Assembly: GCA_963823895.1 (NCBI GenBank)
Contig: CAWGNG010000030.1
Location: 62,001-126,000 of the forward strand
Length of the DNA: 64,000 bases
Origin: G963675935 sp963823895
Lineage (GTDB): Bacteria; Planctomycetota; Planctomycetia; Pirellulales; Thermoguttaceae
Reading direction: 5' to 3'
Under the pieces are notes generated by a model. It did not search any database and was not told where the DNA came from. It saw nothing but the letters and a program-made list of their open reading frames with translations. This document shows, one piece after another, positions 1-8,893 of the stretch (position 1 is the first letter of the stretch; every line of letters begins with the position of its first letter). A program made the position numbers and the translations under genes.

Positions 1-414
1 GCCGAAATCGAACGTCAAATGGCGGACGCCGGCCTGGCCGACCGATTCCAGTACGTCGGCGAGCTCGATCATGCCGGAAAGATCGCCTTCCTGCAATCGC
101 TCGATCTGTTTTGTCTGCCGACGGTCTATCGCGAGAGCAAGGGGCTTTCGGTGTTCGAGGCCTGGGCCAACGGCGTGCCCGCCGTGCTGCCGGCGCACGG
201 GGCGTTTCCGGAGATGATCGACGACACCGGCGGCGGCGTCTTGTGCGAGCCGAACGATCCGGCGGCGCTGGCGGCGGCCCTGAAACGAATGATCCTCGAT
301 CCCGATTTCGCCGCCGAGTGCGGCCGCCGAGCTCAACAGATCGTCCACCAGCGGTATAATGCAGAAGTGATGGCACGCAGAATGATCGAACTTTACAAAG
401 AACTCGCCGTTTAG
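1..414 (+). CDS. Glycosyltransferase family 4-type, C-terminal part (5' truncated by window)
   Basis: The frame is open from base 1, so the true start lies outside the window. The visible 137 residues are the C-terminal half of a GT-B retaining glycosyltransferase: a sugar-nucleotide binding segment with E-S-K-G-L-S-V-F-E-A-W-A-N-G-V-P (the family E-x7-E motif), then G-G-G-V-L-C and the closing helix. Such enzymes transfer a sugar from a nucleotide donor during polysaccharide or glycolipid assembly. Substrate cannot be told. The stop codon TAG at 412-414 lies inside a palindrome (408-439), so the last codons come from, or abut, a repeat. An ABC exporter follows 45 bp downstream on the same strand. 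Confidence 0.85.
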   Translation, partial: AEIERQMADAGLADRFQYVGELDHAGKIAFLQSLDLFCLPTVYRESKGLSVFEAWANGVPAVLPAHGAFPEMIDDTGGGVLCEPNDPAALAAALKRMILDPDFAAECGRRAQQIVHQRYNAEVMARRMIELYKELAV

Positions 415-439
415 CAGCCGCCGGCACGGCGGCTAAACG
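408..439. repeat. Palindrome of the CGTTTAGC family over a stop codon
   Basis: Inverted arms start CGTTTAGC and end GCTAAACG with GCCGCCG/CGGCGGC inside. Related units occur at 23545-23612, 38545-38663 and 59772-59806. The TAG stop of the glycosyltransferase is formed by this unit. Confidence 0.75.
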
Positions 440-459
440 TCATCCACATTTCCATCAGC

Positions 460-1146
460 ATGTCCCTGCTTCACATCGAACACGTCGCCAAGCAGTATCC
501 CACTCGCAGTGGGCCGCTGCCGGTGCTGCGCGACGTGTCACTGGAGTTGAATCGCGGCGAGAACGCGGCGATCGTTGGTCCCAGCGGCTCGGGCAAGAGC
601 ACGCTGCTGAGCATCATCGGCGCCCTGGAGCCGCCAAGCGGCGGCCGCGTGGTGCTCGACCAACAAGACCCGGCCACGCTGGCCGAGCGCGAGTTGGCGG
701 CGTTCCGCAATCGAAAGATTGGTTTCGTGTTTCAGGACCATCACCTGCTGCCACAGTGTTCGGTGCTGGAAAACGTGCTGACGCCGACGGTGGCCGGCGG
801 ACGAACGTCGCCCGAGCACGTCGAACGGGCACGGATGCTGCTGGACCGCGTCGCCCTGGGCGATCGGCTCGATCATCGCCCGGCGGAGCTTTCCGGCGGC
901 GAGAAGCAGCGGGCGGCCCTCGCCCGAGCGATGATCTGCACGCCGCTGTTGGTCCTGGCCGACGAGCCGACCGGCAACCTCGATCGCACCACCGCCGCCC
1001 GCGTCGGCGAACTGCTGTTGGAGCTTCAGCGGCAGGAGCAGACCATGCTGATCGTCGTCACGCACAGCCAACGGCTGGCGGGGCTGATGGGACGGCGACT
1101 GGAATTGAATGACGGAAGCCTTGAGGAAATGACGAAATCCGAATGA
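460..1146 (+). CDS. ABC transporter ATP-binding protein (LolD/MacB type)
   Basis: Nucleotide-binding subunit of 228 aa, normal length for the LolD/MacB family. Walker A GPSGSGKST is near residue 40, Q-loop V-F-Q-D near 90, signature LSGGEKQR near 145, Walker B LLVLADEP followed by T-G-N-L-D near 165, and a switch His (VVTHS). It should power the large permease encoded directly downstream, an exporter or lipoprotein/antimicrobial efflux type rather than an importer, since no binding protein is present. The last five residues (MTKSE) are written by a degenerate AATGACGA repeat that fills the gap to the permease. Confidence 0.92.
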   Translation: MSLLHIEHVAKQYPTRSGPLPVLRDVSLELNRGENAAIVGPSGSGKSTLLSIIGALEPPSGGRVVLDQQDPATLAERELAAFRNRKIGFVFQDHHLLPQCSVLENVLTPTVAGGRTSPEHVERARMLLDRVALGDRLDHRPAELSGGEKQRAALARAMICTPLLVLADEPTGNLDRTTAARVGELLLELQRQEQTMLIVVTHSQRLAGLMGRRLELNDGSLEEMTKSE

Positions 1147-1263
1147 CGAATGACGAAAGAAGCACGAAGCTCGAATGACGAAAGGGTGCCCGGTCCCTCT
1201 TCGTCATTCGAGCTTCGGGCTTCGTCATTCCTTCGTCATTCGTCATTCGGATTTCGTCATTCG
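1127..1263. repeat. Inverted array of AATGACGA / TCGTCATT words
   Basis: About 60 bases of AATGACGA-like words (1127-1187) are followed by their reverse complement (1197-1263), so the RNA could fold as one long hairpin around a short GC-rich loop. It overlaps the 3' end of the ATPase gene and precedes the permease start. A smaller patch of the same words lies in the 3' part of the PSP1 gene (23655-23690). Confidence 0.8.
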
Positions 1264-1269
1264 CATAGT

Positions 1270-4200
1270 ATGTCACCTTTTCACCTGGTTTTCGCCTCGT
1301 TTCTCTACCACCGGCGCTCGAACTTCGCCGTGGCCTGCGGCGTGGCGGCGTGTACGGCGGTGCTCACCGGGGCGCTGCTGGTGGGCGATTCGATGCGGGG
1401 AAGCCTGCGTCGATTGACGCTCGACCGGTTGGGGCGAATTGACGAGGCATTGGTCGTTCATCACCTCTTTCGGGCCGCACTGGCCGACGAGAGTGGCCCC
1501 GAGGCCGCAGCGGCGATTCTGCTGCAAGTCAGCCTCGAAAACGCCGATTCGCAGTCGCCACGGCGTGCGAACCGGGTGGAACTGATCGGCTGCGATAAGC
1601 GGTTCTGGCAGTTGGGCGACGGGCGGCCGCAGCGGCTGCCGGGTGCGGGCGAAATCGTGGTCAGCCGGCCTGTGGCCGAGCGGCTCGGGCTCGGCGTGGG
1701 TGACGCCGTGCTGCTCCGACTGCCCGCCACTACGGCGATTCCCGCCGACAGTGCGTTGGGAAAGAAGCGAGAAACCGTCCGTTCGCAGCGGGTGACGGTG
1801 AGCGAAATCATCGCCGCCGACGGACTCGGCGCCTTCAGCCTTCGCCCGACGCAACGCCCGGCGGAAAATGCGTACGTGCCGCTCGATTGGTTGGCTGAGC
1901 GGCTCGATCAGCCGGGGCGAGTCAATGCGATTCTACTAGCGGGCGCGGCAGTGCAACTGCCACACCAACGCCAGTTGGCCCCCGGCTATTCCGATTATGG
2001 ACTGCACGTCGAACGCAGCCCGTTGGGCTACTGGAACATCGCCTCCGAGCGAATGCTGTTCGATGCGGCCACGGAGCGGGAACTCGTCAAGGCGATTCGG
2101 GGGATCCCGGACGCACGTGCCGACGTTCAACCGGCGATGACCTACTTGGCGAACACGCTGGCCTGCAACGGCCGCGAGGTGCCCTATTCGACGATCACGG
2201 CCATCGATTTCGCCGATCGTCCGCCGCTGGGGCCGTTTCGTTCGATCGAAGGGAAGCCGCTGTCGCCGCTTCGTCCGAACGAGATTGCACTGAACTCCTG
2301 GGCCGCTGATCAGTTGCACGCCCGCCTGGGCGATGCCGTGCGATTGACGTATTTCGAGCCGGAGAGCCTCGACGGGCAAGTGCGCGAGAAGACGGTCTCG
2401 CTGCGGTTGGCGGCGATCGTGCAATTGGCCGCCGCGGCCGCCGATCGCGGGCTGGTGCCTGCGATCAAGGGCATGACCGACGAACTAACGATGGACAAGT
2501 GGGATCCGCCCTTCCCGTTCGACGCCAAGCGCATCCGCCCCGACGACGAAAAGTATTGGAATTGCTATGGCCCGACGCCGAAGGCATTCGTATCGCTGGC
2601 GACCGGCCGGCGTCTCTGGGGCAGCCGCTTCGGGCAAACCACGTCGCTCCGCGTGGCTGTTGTAGGAGGCGACTCCAGTCGGCGATCGGATCGCCAGCCA
2701 AAGCGGGTCGGCGACTGGAGTCGCCTCCTACAACAGCACCTCGATCCTGCGGCGTTTGGCTTCGTCTTTCAGCCGATCCGGCAACAGCAATTGGACGCCT
2801 CGGCGGGGACGACGCCTTTCGGCGTCCTCTTTCTCTGCCTCAGTTTCTTCATTATCGCCGCCGCCGTGATGTTGGTCGCCTTGCTATTTCGGCTGGGGAT
2901 CGATCGCCGCGCCGGCGAGATAGGAACGCTGCTGGCCCTCGGGCTCGCGCAGCGGCAGGTGCGGCGAATCTTGCTGGGCGAAGGGCTGGCGGTGGCCGCC
3001 GCCGGCGGTCTACTGGGGGTGGCGGGCGGAATCGGCTACGCTGCGCTAATGCTGCTGGGGCTGCGGAGTTGGTGGCTGGCCGCCATCGCGACGCCCTTCT
3101 TGCGGCTCTACGTCACGCCGACAAGCCTGGCGATCGGTTGCGGCAGCGGAATCGCCGTGGCCGGCTGTGCCATTTGGTTGTCGCTACGGAGGATCGCTCG
3201 CCTATCGCCACGGCGGCTGCTGGCGGGGGCTAGGGATCAGGGGCTAGGGGCCGGGGGCCGGGGGGCCGTGGGCAGTCGGCAGTGGGCAGTGGGCAGTGGG
3301 CGCTCGGCGGTGGAGAATCCGCCTTTCGCCCTCCGCCCTCCACCTTCCTCCAATCTCCAAATCCCGAAATCCCCCAATCTCCAAATCCCCAAATCCCCAA
3401 ATTCCCGACCGCTGTGGGCCCTTCTGATCGAAATCTCTCTCGGCCTTCTCGCCGTGGCGCCAACGGCGGCGCTCCTGTTGCTTCACCTCGGCGAGCAGTT
3501 GCAGACCGAGATATTCTTCGTCGCCGCGGTGACGGCGTTGATGTCGCTGCTGGTGTTGGTTGGGCTTCGCCTGCGGGCGGGCGTGAATAGGCAGGCGGTT
3601 GCGGTTGGCCGCGGAAATCTTCTGCGAATGGCGCTGCGCAACGCCGCGCGAAATCCCGGCCGCAGCACGCTCACGATTGGGCTGGTGGCCGCGGCGTCGT
3701 TCGTCATCGTGTCGATGGATGCGTTCCGCGCGGATCCGACGCAGCAAACGCCCGCACTCCACTCCGGCAACGGAGGTTTCGCACTGGTGGCCGAGAGCGA
3801 TCAGCCGATCCTGCAAGACCTCGCTTCGCCGGACGGCCAGACCTCGCTCGGCTTTTCGACGCGCGAACGGAAACTGCTGGCCGGCAGCACGATTGTCGCG
3901 TTGCGGCTTCACGGCGGCGAGGACGCCAGTTGTCTGAACCTCTATCGCCCGCGGCAGCCGCGGGTGCTCGGCCTTCCGCGGCAGTTCATCGGCCGCGACG
4001 GATTCGCATGGGCCGACAGGCCGCGCGATTGTCCGAACTCTTGGCGATTGCTCGACGTCGTAGAACAGCCGTCTCGGCTGCCATCGGCGGCAGGCGGGAC
4101 GCCTGCACCACAATCCGCCGTGCCGGTCATTCTGGAGAAGAACACGGCGAACTACGCGCTAAACTTGTGGGGCGGGCTCGGCGAGACGTTCGAGATCAGC

Positions 4201-4845
4201 GACGGCCGCGGCAATCCGGTTCGGCTGCGGGTGGCCGCCCTGTTGGACGACAGCATTTTCCAGGGGGATCTGCTGCTGGGCGAGTCGGCCTTCCTGCGGC
4301 TCTTCCCCGACACCGACGGATATCGCTGTTTCCTCGTCGAGACTCCGCCCGAGCGAACGGCGGCGGTGAAACGGGCGTTGCAAGAGAACCTCGGCGAGTA
4401 TGGCTTTTCGGCCGAGACGACCGGCCGGCGGTTAGCCGAGTTTCTCGCCGTGCAGAACACGTATCTCTCGGCGTTCCAGAGTCTGGGCGGATTGGGGCTC
4501 TTGCTGGGGACGTTCGGCCTAGCGGCGGTGCAACTGCGAAACGTCTTCGAGCGGCGGGGCGAATTGGCGCTGCTCCGCGCCACCGGTTTCCGCCGCGGCA
4601 CGCTCGCTTGGCTGGTCTTGCTGGAACACGCGGTGCTGTTGACGGCCGGATTGGGCGTCGGCACGTTGGCGGCGGCGCTGGCGGTGCTGCCGCATCTGCT
4701 CCACCGCGGCGCGGCGGTACCCTGGCTCTCGTTGGCCGCAACGTTGCTGGCGGTGCTGATTGTGGGCTTGGCCGCGGGCTTCGTGGCCGTGCGAGCGGTT
4801 CTCCGCGCGCCGCTGCTGGCCGCGCTGCGGGAGGAGCGGGCGTAA
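1270..4845 (+). CDS. FtsX/MacB-type ABC transporter permease, large double-unit form
   Basis: Membrane subunit of the exporter encoded with the preceding ATPase. I chose ATG 1270 (MSPFHLVF...) because the in-frame ATG at 1150 lies in a repeat array and adds 40 low-complexity residues. The product is 1191 aa: one N-terminal TM segment, a long extracytoplasmic domain, three TM segments (about residues 525-690), a central TM pair, a second extracytoplasmic part, and three C-terminal TM segments, i.e. two FtsX units. Two repeat insertions are read in frame: a 25-bp-arm palindrome (2657-2736) in the first periplasmic domain and a low-complexity patch (3234-3412) between the units, both probably surface loops. 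Substrate unknown. Confidence 0.87.
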   Translation: MSPFHLVFASFLYHRRSNFAVACGVAACTAVLTGALLVGDSMRGSLRRLTLDRLGRIDEALVVHHLFRAALADESGPEAAAAILLQVSLENADSQSPRRANRVELIGCDKRFWQLGDGRPQRLPGAGEIVVSRPVAERLGLGVGDAVLLRLPATTAIPADSALGKKRETVRSQRVTVSEIIAADGLGAFSLRPTQRPAENAYVPLDWLAERLDQPGRVNAILLAGAAVQLPHQRQLAPGYSDYGLHVERSPLGYWNIASERMLFDAATERELVKAIRGIPDARADVQPAMTYLANTLACNGREVPYSTITAIDFADRPPLGPFRSIEGKPLSPLRPNEIALNSWAADQLHARLGDAVRLTYFEPESLDGQVREKTVSLRLAAIVQLAAAAADRGLVPAIKGMTDELTMDKWDPPFPFDAKRIRPDDEKYWNCYGPTPKAFVSLATGRRLWGSRFGQTTSLRVAVVGGDSSRRSDRQPKRVGDWSRLLQQHLDPAAFGFVFQPIRQQQLDASAGTTPFGVLFLCLSFFIIAAAVMLVALLFRLGIDRRAGEIGTLLALGLAQRQVRRILLGEGLAVAAAGGLLGVAGGIGYAALMLLGLRSWWLAAIATPFLRLYVTPTSLAIGCGSGIAVAGCAIWLSLRRIARLSPRRLLAGARDQGLGAGGRGAVGSRQWAVGSGRSAVENPPFALRPPPSSNLQIPKSPNLQIPKSPNSRPLWALLIEISLGLLAVAPTAALLLLHLGEQLQTEIFFVAAVTALMSLLVLVGLRLRAGVNRQAVAVGRGNLLRMALRNAARNPGRSTLTIGLVAAASFVIVSMDAFRADPTQQTPALHSGNGGFALVAESDQPILQDLASPDGQTSLGFSTRERKLLAGSTIVALRLHGGEDASCLNLYRPRQPRVLGLPRQFIGRDGFAWADRPRDCPNSWRLLDVVEQPSRLPSAAGGTPAPQSAVPVILEKNTANYALNLWGGLGETFEISDGRGNPVRLRVAALLDDSIFQGDLLLGESAFLRLFPDTDGYRCFLVETPPERTAAVKRALQENLGEYGFSAETTGRRLAEFLAVQNTYLSAFQSLGGLGLLLGTFGLAAVQLRNVFERRGELALLRATGFRRGTLAWLVLLEHAVLLTAGLGVGTLAAALAVLPHLLHRGAAVPWLSLAATLLAVLIVGLAAGFVAVRAVLRAPLLAALREERA
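2657..2736. repeat. Palindromic element inside the permease coding sequence
   Basis: Perfect 25-bp arms at 2657-2681 and 2712-2736 (left arm begins CTGTTGTAGGAGGCGACTCC) with a 30-bp centre. The element is read through in frame and encodes a Ser/Arg-rich loop. Confidence 0.9.
3234..3412. repeat. Low-complexity word repeats read in frame in the permease
   Basis: Runs of GGGCTAGGGGCC, GGGCAGTG and CCAAATCCCC words. The same words recur between genes at 12600-12716, 18867-18958, 30846-30890 and 57416-57460. Here they code for a Gly/Ser/Pro-rich linker between the two FtsX units. Confidence 0.8.
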
Positions 4846-4892
4846 GAGACGTCAGCTTTCAGCCTTCAGCTATCAGCTTTCAAGATGTCTCG
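4846..4892. repeat. Short TTCAGC/ATCAGC word array between convergent genes
   Basis: Three to four degenerate copies of a CAGCTTTCAGC-like word lie between the permease stop and the convergent methyltransferase stop. No clear terminator stem with T-run was seen. Confidence 0.6.
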
Positions 4893-5765
4893 CTATCGCT
4901 TGAGTTGCTCGGCCACCGCCCGGATGAAGTCGGGCGTGGTGCCACAGCAGCCGCCGATGAGCGAAGCGCCGGCATCGAGCAGTTGCGGGACGAACGAGGC
5001 GAACTCGGCGGGCGTTTGCCGGTAGACCGTCTTGCCCTCGATCATCTCGGGCAGCCCGGCGTTGGCCTTGATCCAGATGGGCCGGTCGCTGGCCGCGTGC
5101 AGCCGGCGGCAGACGTCGATCATGCCGGCGATGCCCTGGCCGCAATTGCTGCCGATCACGTCGGCGCCCGCGGCCGTGAGTTGCTCGGCGGCCTGCTCGG
5201 GCGTGACGCCCATCATCGTGCGATCCTGCTTGGCGCCCGAGCCGAACGTCATGCAAGCCGCCACTGGCAGACCCGTGGCGTGGGCGGCGGCAGTGGCCAA
5301 CGCGGTCTCGGCCACGTCGGACATCGTTTCGATGGCGATGCCGTCGGCGCCGGCCGCGGCAACGGTCTGCGCCTGCTCGGCGTAGGCGGCTTTCAAGTCG
5401 TCTTCGCTCACCTGTCCCATCACCAACATCAAGCCGCTGGGACCGAAGGAGGCGAAGACCAACGCCCTGTCGCCGGCCGCCCGCCGGGCGAGTTCCACGC
5501 CGGCCCGGTTGATTTCGGCAATCTTCTCGACGAGTCGATGCCGGGCCAGGGCGAAGCGGTTGGCGCTGAACGTGTTCGTCAGAATCACTCGGCTGCCGGC
5601 CTCGACGTAACTGCGGGCGACCTGCTCGACCTTTTCAGGCTGCGCGAGATTCCAAGCGTCGGGGCAAGCGCCGACCGGCAGCCCAAGCTGCTGGAGTTGC
5701 GTGCCCAGAGCACCGTCGAGAACGACCGGTCCCGCGGATGTGAGTTTTTCAATGGTCGGGTGCAT
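4893..5765 (-). CDS. Homocysteine S-methyltransferase family protein (zinc-thiol type)
   Basis: Transfers a methyl group to homocysteine to make methionine (BHMT/MetH N-domain family). ATG at 5765 is preferred over an upstream open frame because GGAG lies 7-10 bases before it and the family domain starts at once (V-L-D-G-A-L-G-T-Q-L). Zinc-ligand motifs are intact: G-S-N-C-G near residue 200 and G-G-C-C-G-T-T-P near 275. Length 290 aa fits a single catalytic domain without cobalamin domain, so the methyl donor is uncertain (betaine, SMM or a partner protein). Divergent from metE with 138 bp between them, which suggests shared regulation, although no SAM or cobalamin riboswitch was recognised. 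Confidence 0.85.
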   Translation of the reverse strand: MHPTIEKLTSAGPVVLDGALGTQLQQLGLPVGACPDAWNLAQPEKVEQVARSYVEAGSRVILTNTFSANRFALARHRLVEKIAEINRAGVELARRAAGDRALVFASFGPSGLMLVMGQVSEDDLKAAYAEQAQTVAAAGADGIAIETMSDVAETALATAAAHATGLPVAACMTFGSGAKQDRTMMGVTPEQAAEQLTAAGADVIGSNCGQGIAGMIDVCRRLHAASDRPIWIKANAGLPEMIEGKTVYRQTPAEFASFVPQLLDAGASLIGGCCGTTPDFIRAVAEQLKR

Positions 5766-5841
5766 GGAGGACTCCGTGTTCGTGAAAGTATATGTCATTC
5801 TAAACAGAGTCGCGTGAGAGTGGAACCGGCGGCGAAAGCCC

Positions 5842-5870
5842 TTGACGCCCCCCACTCCTGGGCGTACCAT
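5842..5870 (+). promoter_or_regulatory. Sigma70-type promoter upstream of metE
   Basis: TTGACG (5842-5847), 17-bp spacer, TACCAT (5865-5870), 33 bp before the metE ATG. AGGAG at 5891-5895 is a good ribosome site. Confidence 0.6.
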
Positions 5871-5903
5871 TCCTTCGGCTGATACCTGGCAGGAGCGGGT
5901 CGG

Positions 5904-8187
5904 ATGGCAATTGCGGCAAACTTGGGATTTCCGCGCATCGGCGCTCGCCGGCAACTGAAGCGGGCCGTCGAGGAATACTGGGCGGGAAACATCGACCCCG
6001 AAGAGCTTGCCGCCGCGGCCGCTGCGCTGCGACGAGAACACTGGCGGTTGCAGCAGTCGTTGGGCATCGAGCACGTCCCCTCCAACGATTTCTCGCTCTA
6101 CGATCACGTGCTCGATACGGCGGTGATGCTCGGGGCGGTGCCGAAGCGGTTCGCATGGTCGGGGGCCGCGGTCGATCTGGCCACGTATTTCAACATGGCG
6201 CGGGGCGGCGACGAACTGCCGCCGCTGCACATCATCAAGTGGTTCGATACGAACTATCACTTCCTCGTTCCCGAGTTCGAGCCGGGCATGAAGTTCAAGC
6301 TCGCCTCGACCAAGCCGGTCGATGAGTTTCGCGAGGCCGCCGCGCTGGGCATTCGCACCCGGCCCGTGCTGCTCGGGCCGCTGACCTTCCTGCTGCTGGG
6401 AAAAAGCAAGACGCCGAAGCTGAAACTGCTGCGTCTTTTCGACGCCATTCTGCCGCTGTACGAAGAGGTGCTCTGGCAACTCGCCCATGCCGGGGCCGAC
6501 TGGGTGCAAATCGACGAACCGGTGTTAGCTCTCGATCTACCCCACGAAGTCCTGAACGTGCTGGAATCGTCGTGCGCGCGGCTGAACGCGGCGTCGGATC
6601 AGCTTCGCATCTGTCTGACCACCTACTTCGGCGGCCTGGGCGACAATCTGGCGGCTGCGCTGCGGCTGCCGGTGGCCGCCGTGCATCTCGACCTGGCGCG
6701 GGCGCCGGAGCAGTTGGAGCGGGCGCTGGAGGCCGCGCCGTCGGGCTTGACACTCTCGTTGGGCATCGTCGACGGCCGCAATGTCTGGCGCGGCGACCTG
6801 GAGCGATCGCTCGATCTGCTGGAGATAGCGACGGCCAAGCTCGGGCCCGAGCGGATCATGGTCGCCCCCTCCTGTTCACTGCTGCACTGCCCGATCGATT
6901 TGGACGATGAGCCGGCGCTGGACCCCGAGTTGAAGGGCTGGATGGCCTTCGCCAAGCAGAAGTTGCAGGAGGTGGCGATTCTGACGAAGGCCCTCAACCG
7001 CGGCCGGGCGGCCGTGGCCGAGCAATTGGCGGCGAGCCAGGCCGCTCTCGAACGCCGCGCCGCTTCACCGCGGCTGCACAATTCGGCGGTGCGGCAGCGG
7101 GTGGCCGCCGTCAACGAGGAGATGCTCTGCCGGCGGCGTCCGCTCGTCGATCGCCGCGAGATCCAGCGCCGCCGTCTCCCGCTGCCGTTGCTCCCCACGA
7201 CAACCATCGGCTCTTTCCCGCAGACGGGCGAAGTGCGCCGCGCCTGCGCCGCGCTGAAGATGGGTCAGTGGTCGCTGGAACGTTACGAAACTTTCTGCAA
7301 GAAAGAGATCGAGCGGACAGTCCGTTTTCAGGAAGAGATCGGGCTCGATGTGCTGGTCCACGGCGAGTTCGAGCGGGCCGACATGGTCGAGTATTTCGGC
7401 GAGCAGTTGCAGGGCTTCGCGCAGACGGCCAACGGCTGGGTGCAGAGCCACGGGGCGCTGTGCGTCAAGCCGCCGATCCTCTTCGGCGACGTCTCCCGCC
7501 CGCGGCCGATGACGGTTCGCTGGAGCCAGTACGCCCAATCGCTCACTTCGCGGCCGATGAAGGGGATGCTCACCGGCCCGATGACGATCTTGCAATGGTC
7601 GTTCATCCGCGACGATCAGCCGCGGCGCGACACCGCTTTCCAAATCGCCCTGTGCGTCCGCGACGAATCGGTTGATCTCGAGGCGGCGGGCATCCGTCTG
7701 ATTCAGATCGTCGAGCCGGCCCTGCGCGAAGGGCTGCCGCTGTGCCGCGCGGAGTGGCCCGCGTATCTGCAATGGGCGGTGGACGCCTTCCGGCTGGCTT
7801 CGGTCGGCGTGCGCGACGAGACGCAAATCCACACGCACCTGTGCTATTCGCAGTTCGGCGACATCATCGACGCGATCGCCGCGCTGGATGCCGACGTGCT
7901 CTCGATCGAAGCCTCGCGCTCCGACATGGCCTTGCTCGAATCCTTCGTCAACTTCAAGCAGCCGATCCAGATCGGTCCGGGCGTGTACGACATTCACAGT
8001 CCGCGCGTGCCGGAGATCGAAGAGATCATGGGCCGATTGCGCCTGCGCACTGCGCGTGATCCCGGCCGAGCGGCTGTGGGTGAATCCCGATTGCGGCCTG
8101 AAAACCCGTGGCTGGCGCGAGGTGCAAGCCTCGCTGCGGAACATGGTCGAAGCGGCGAAGAGCCTGCGGCGGACGATGGGGCGGTGA
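5904..8187 (+). CDS. metE: Cobalamin-independent methionine synthase MetE, one apparent frameshift near 8050
   Basis: 5-methyltetrahydropteroyltriglutamate-homocysteine methyltransferase. The N-terminal domain begins L-G-F-P-R-I-G; the C-terminal catalytic domain starts at T-T-I-G-S-F-P-Q-T (about residue 433). Zinc ligands His and Cys are in H-T-H-L-C-Y-S-Q-F and Glu in S-I-E-A-S-R. After G-V-Y-D-I-H-S-P-R-V-P the frame is lost: the conserved tail R-L-W-V-N-P-D-C-G-L-K-T-R, which carries the last zinc Cys, is encoded one base out of register and ends with TGA at 8185-8187. In the uncorrected frame translation runs on to 8288 without that Cys. Removing one base around 8040-8055 restores about 760 aa, the usual MetE size. 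Either an assembly error or a recent inactivation. Confidence 0.9.
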
Positions 8188-8211
8188 CAACCGTAGCGGA
8201 GAGATACGTAA

Positions 8212-8481
8212 TCACCGATACACTTCACGGCGATGACCGACTGCCACGACAAGAACGAGCAGACGGTCATCTTCCACACGGTAGATGATGCGGTGGTCGC
8301 CGACGCGGAGTCGCAGGTAGCCTCTCTCTGCTCCCTGGAGCGCCTTGACCCCGTGTGGGCGCGGGTTTTCGGCCAGCAAGTCGATTGCCGAGCGAATTCG
8401 CTCGCAAAGATCACGCGGCAGCGACTGAATGGACCGCAGGGCAGACGGAATGATCGTGACGGTGTATCTCGCCGTAGCCAA
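8212..8481 (-). CDS. RelE/ParE-family toxin
   Basis: 89-aa protein of the type II toxin superfamily: basic N-terminus, L-P-R-D-L-C-E-R-I, then the hallmark G-Y-L-R-L-R-V-G-D-H-R-I-I-Y-R-V strands and a basic tail with H-R-R-E-V-Y-R. RelE-type toxins cleave mRNA on the ribosome; ParE-type hit gyrase, and the sequence alone does not separate them, though the R-x-G-D-x-R-x-x-Y core is RelE-like. It begins 3 bp after the antitoxin stop, so both are one transcript. It converges on the 3' end of metE. Confidence 0.88.
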   Translation of the reverse strand: MATARYTVTIIPSALRSIQSLPRDLCERIRSAIDLLAENPRPHGVKALQGAERGYLRLRVGDHRIIYRVEDDRLLVLVVAVGHRREVYR

Positions 8482-8484
8482 GGG

Positions 8485-8739
8485 TCAGAGTCCTAATTGC
8501 TGACGGGCTTCTTCCCACGGAATCGGCGTCTCGCCTCTGGCGGCGGCTTCTGCTGCCTCCGCCGCCTTTACGTCCGCGCGATCTTCTAATTGCTCCAGCA
8601 GTGAAAGATCCTCGATCGGGACCAACACCGCCACGTCCTGCCCTTGGTTTTGCAGAACAATCCGCTCTTTGCCGATCGCCACTCGCTCCAGCGTGTCGGT
8701 AAACTCGTGGCAGGCTTGGCTGGCGTCCAGATGAGTCAT
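8485..8739 (-). CDS. Phd/YefM-type antitoxin
   Basis: 84 aa. N-terminal M-T-H-L-D-A-S-Q-A-C-H-E-F-T-D-T-L-E-R-V and R-I-V-L-Q-N-Q-G-Q-D-V-A-V-L-V-P are the Phd/YefM DNA-binding fold; the acidic, Ala/Glu-rich C-terminus should wrap and neutralise the toxin. Antitoxin-first order and near-overlap with the toxin gene are usual for such operons, which are normally autorepressed. Confidence 0.87.
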   Translation of the reverse strand: MTHLDASQACHEFTDTLERVAIGKERIVLQNQGQDVAVLVPIEDLSLLEQLEDRADVKAAEAAEAAARGETPIPWEEARQQLGL

Positions 8740-8832
8740 GTGTCGATCCCTTGCCGTGCATCAAGGCAACCACTGTATTCTTACTTAGACGAGGGGGGAC
8801 GTCAAGGGTGAATAAGTCCCGCCAGCGAATCA

Positions 8833-8861
8833 TTGACACCGTCCGGCCCTCGCTTTAGGAT
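8833..8861 (+). promoter_or_regulatory. Strong sigma70-type promoter upstream of signal peptidase
   Basis: TTGACA (8833-8838), 17-bp spacer, TAGGAT (8856-8861), 32 bp before ATG 8894. Confidence 0.65.
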
Positions 8862-8893
8862 CAGATGCTCTCCACGAAACGCGGGACAAAGCG

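Noticed and set aside
5766..5903. Search for a SAM or cobalamin riboswitch before metE
   Set aside because: The 138-bp gap has no recognisable riboswitch core; only a promoter is visible.
4893..6509. Long minus-strand open frame covering the methyltransferase and part of metE
   Set aside because: Only the part to 5765 matches the family; the rest is the antisense of metE in GC-rich DNA.
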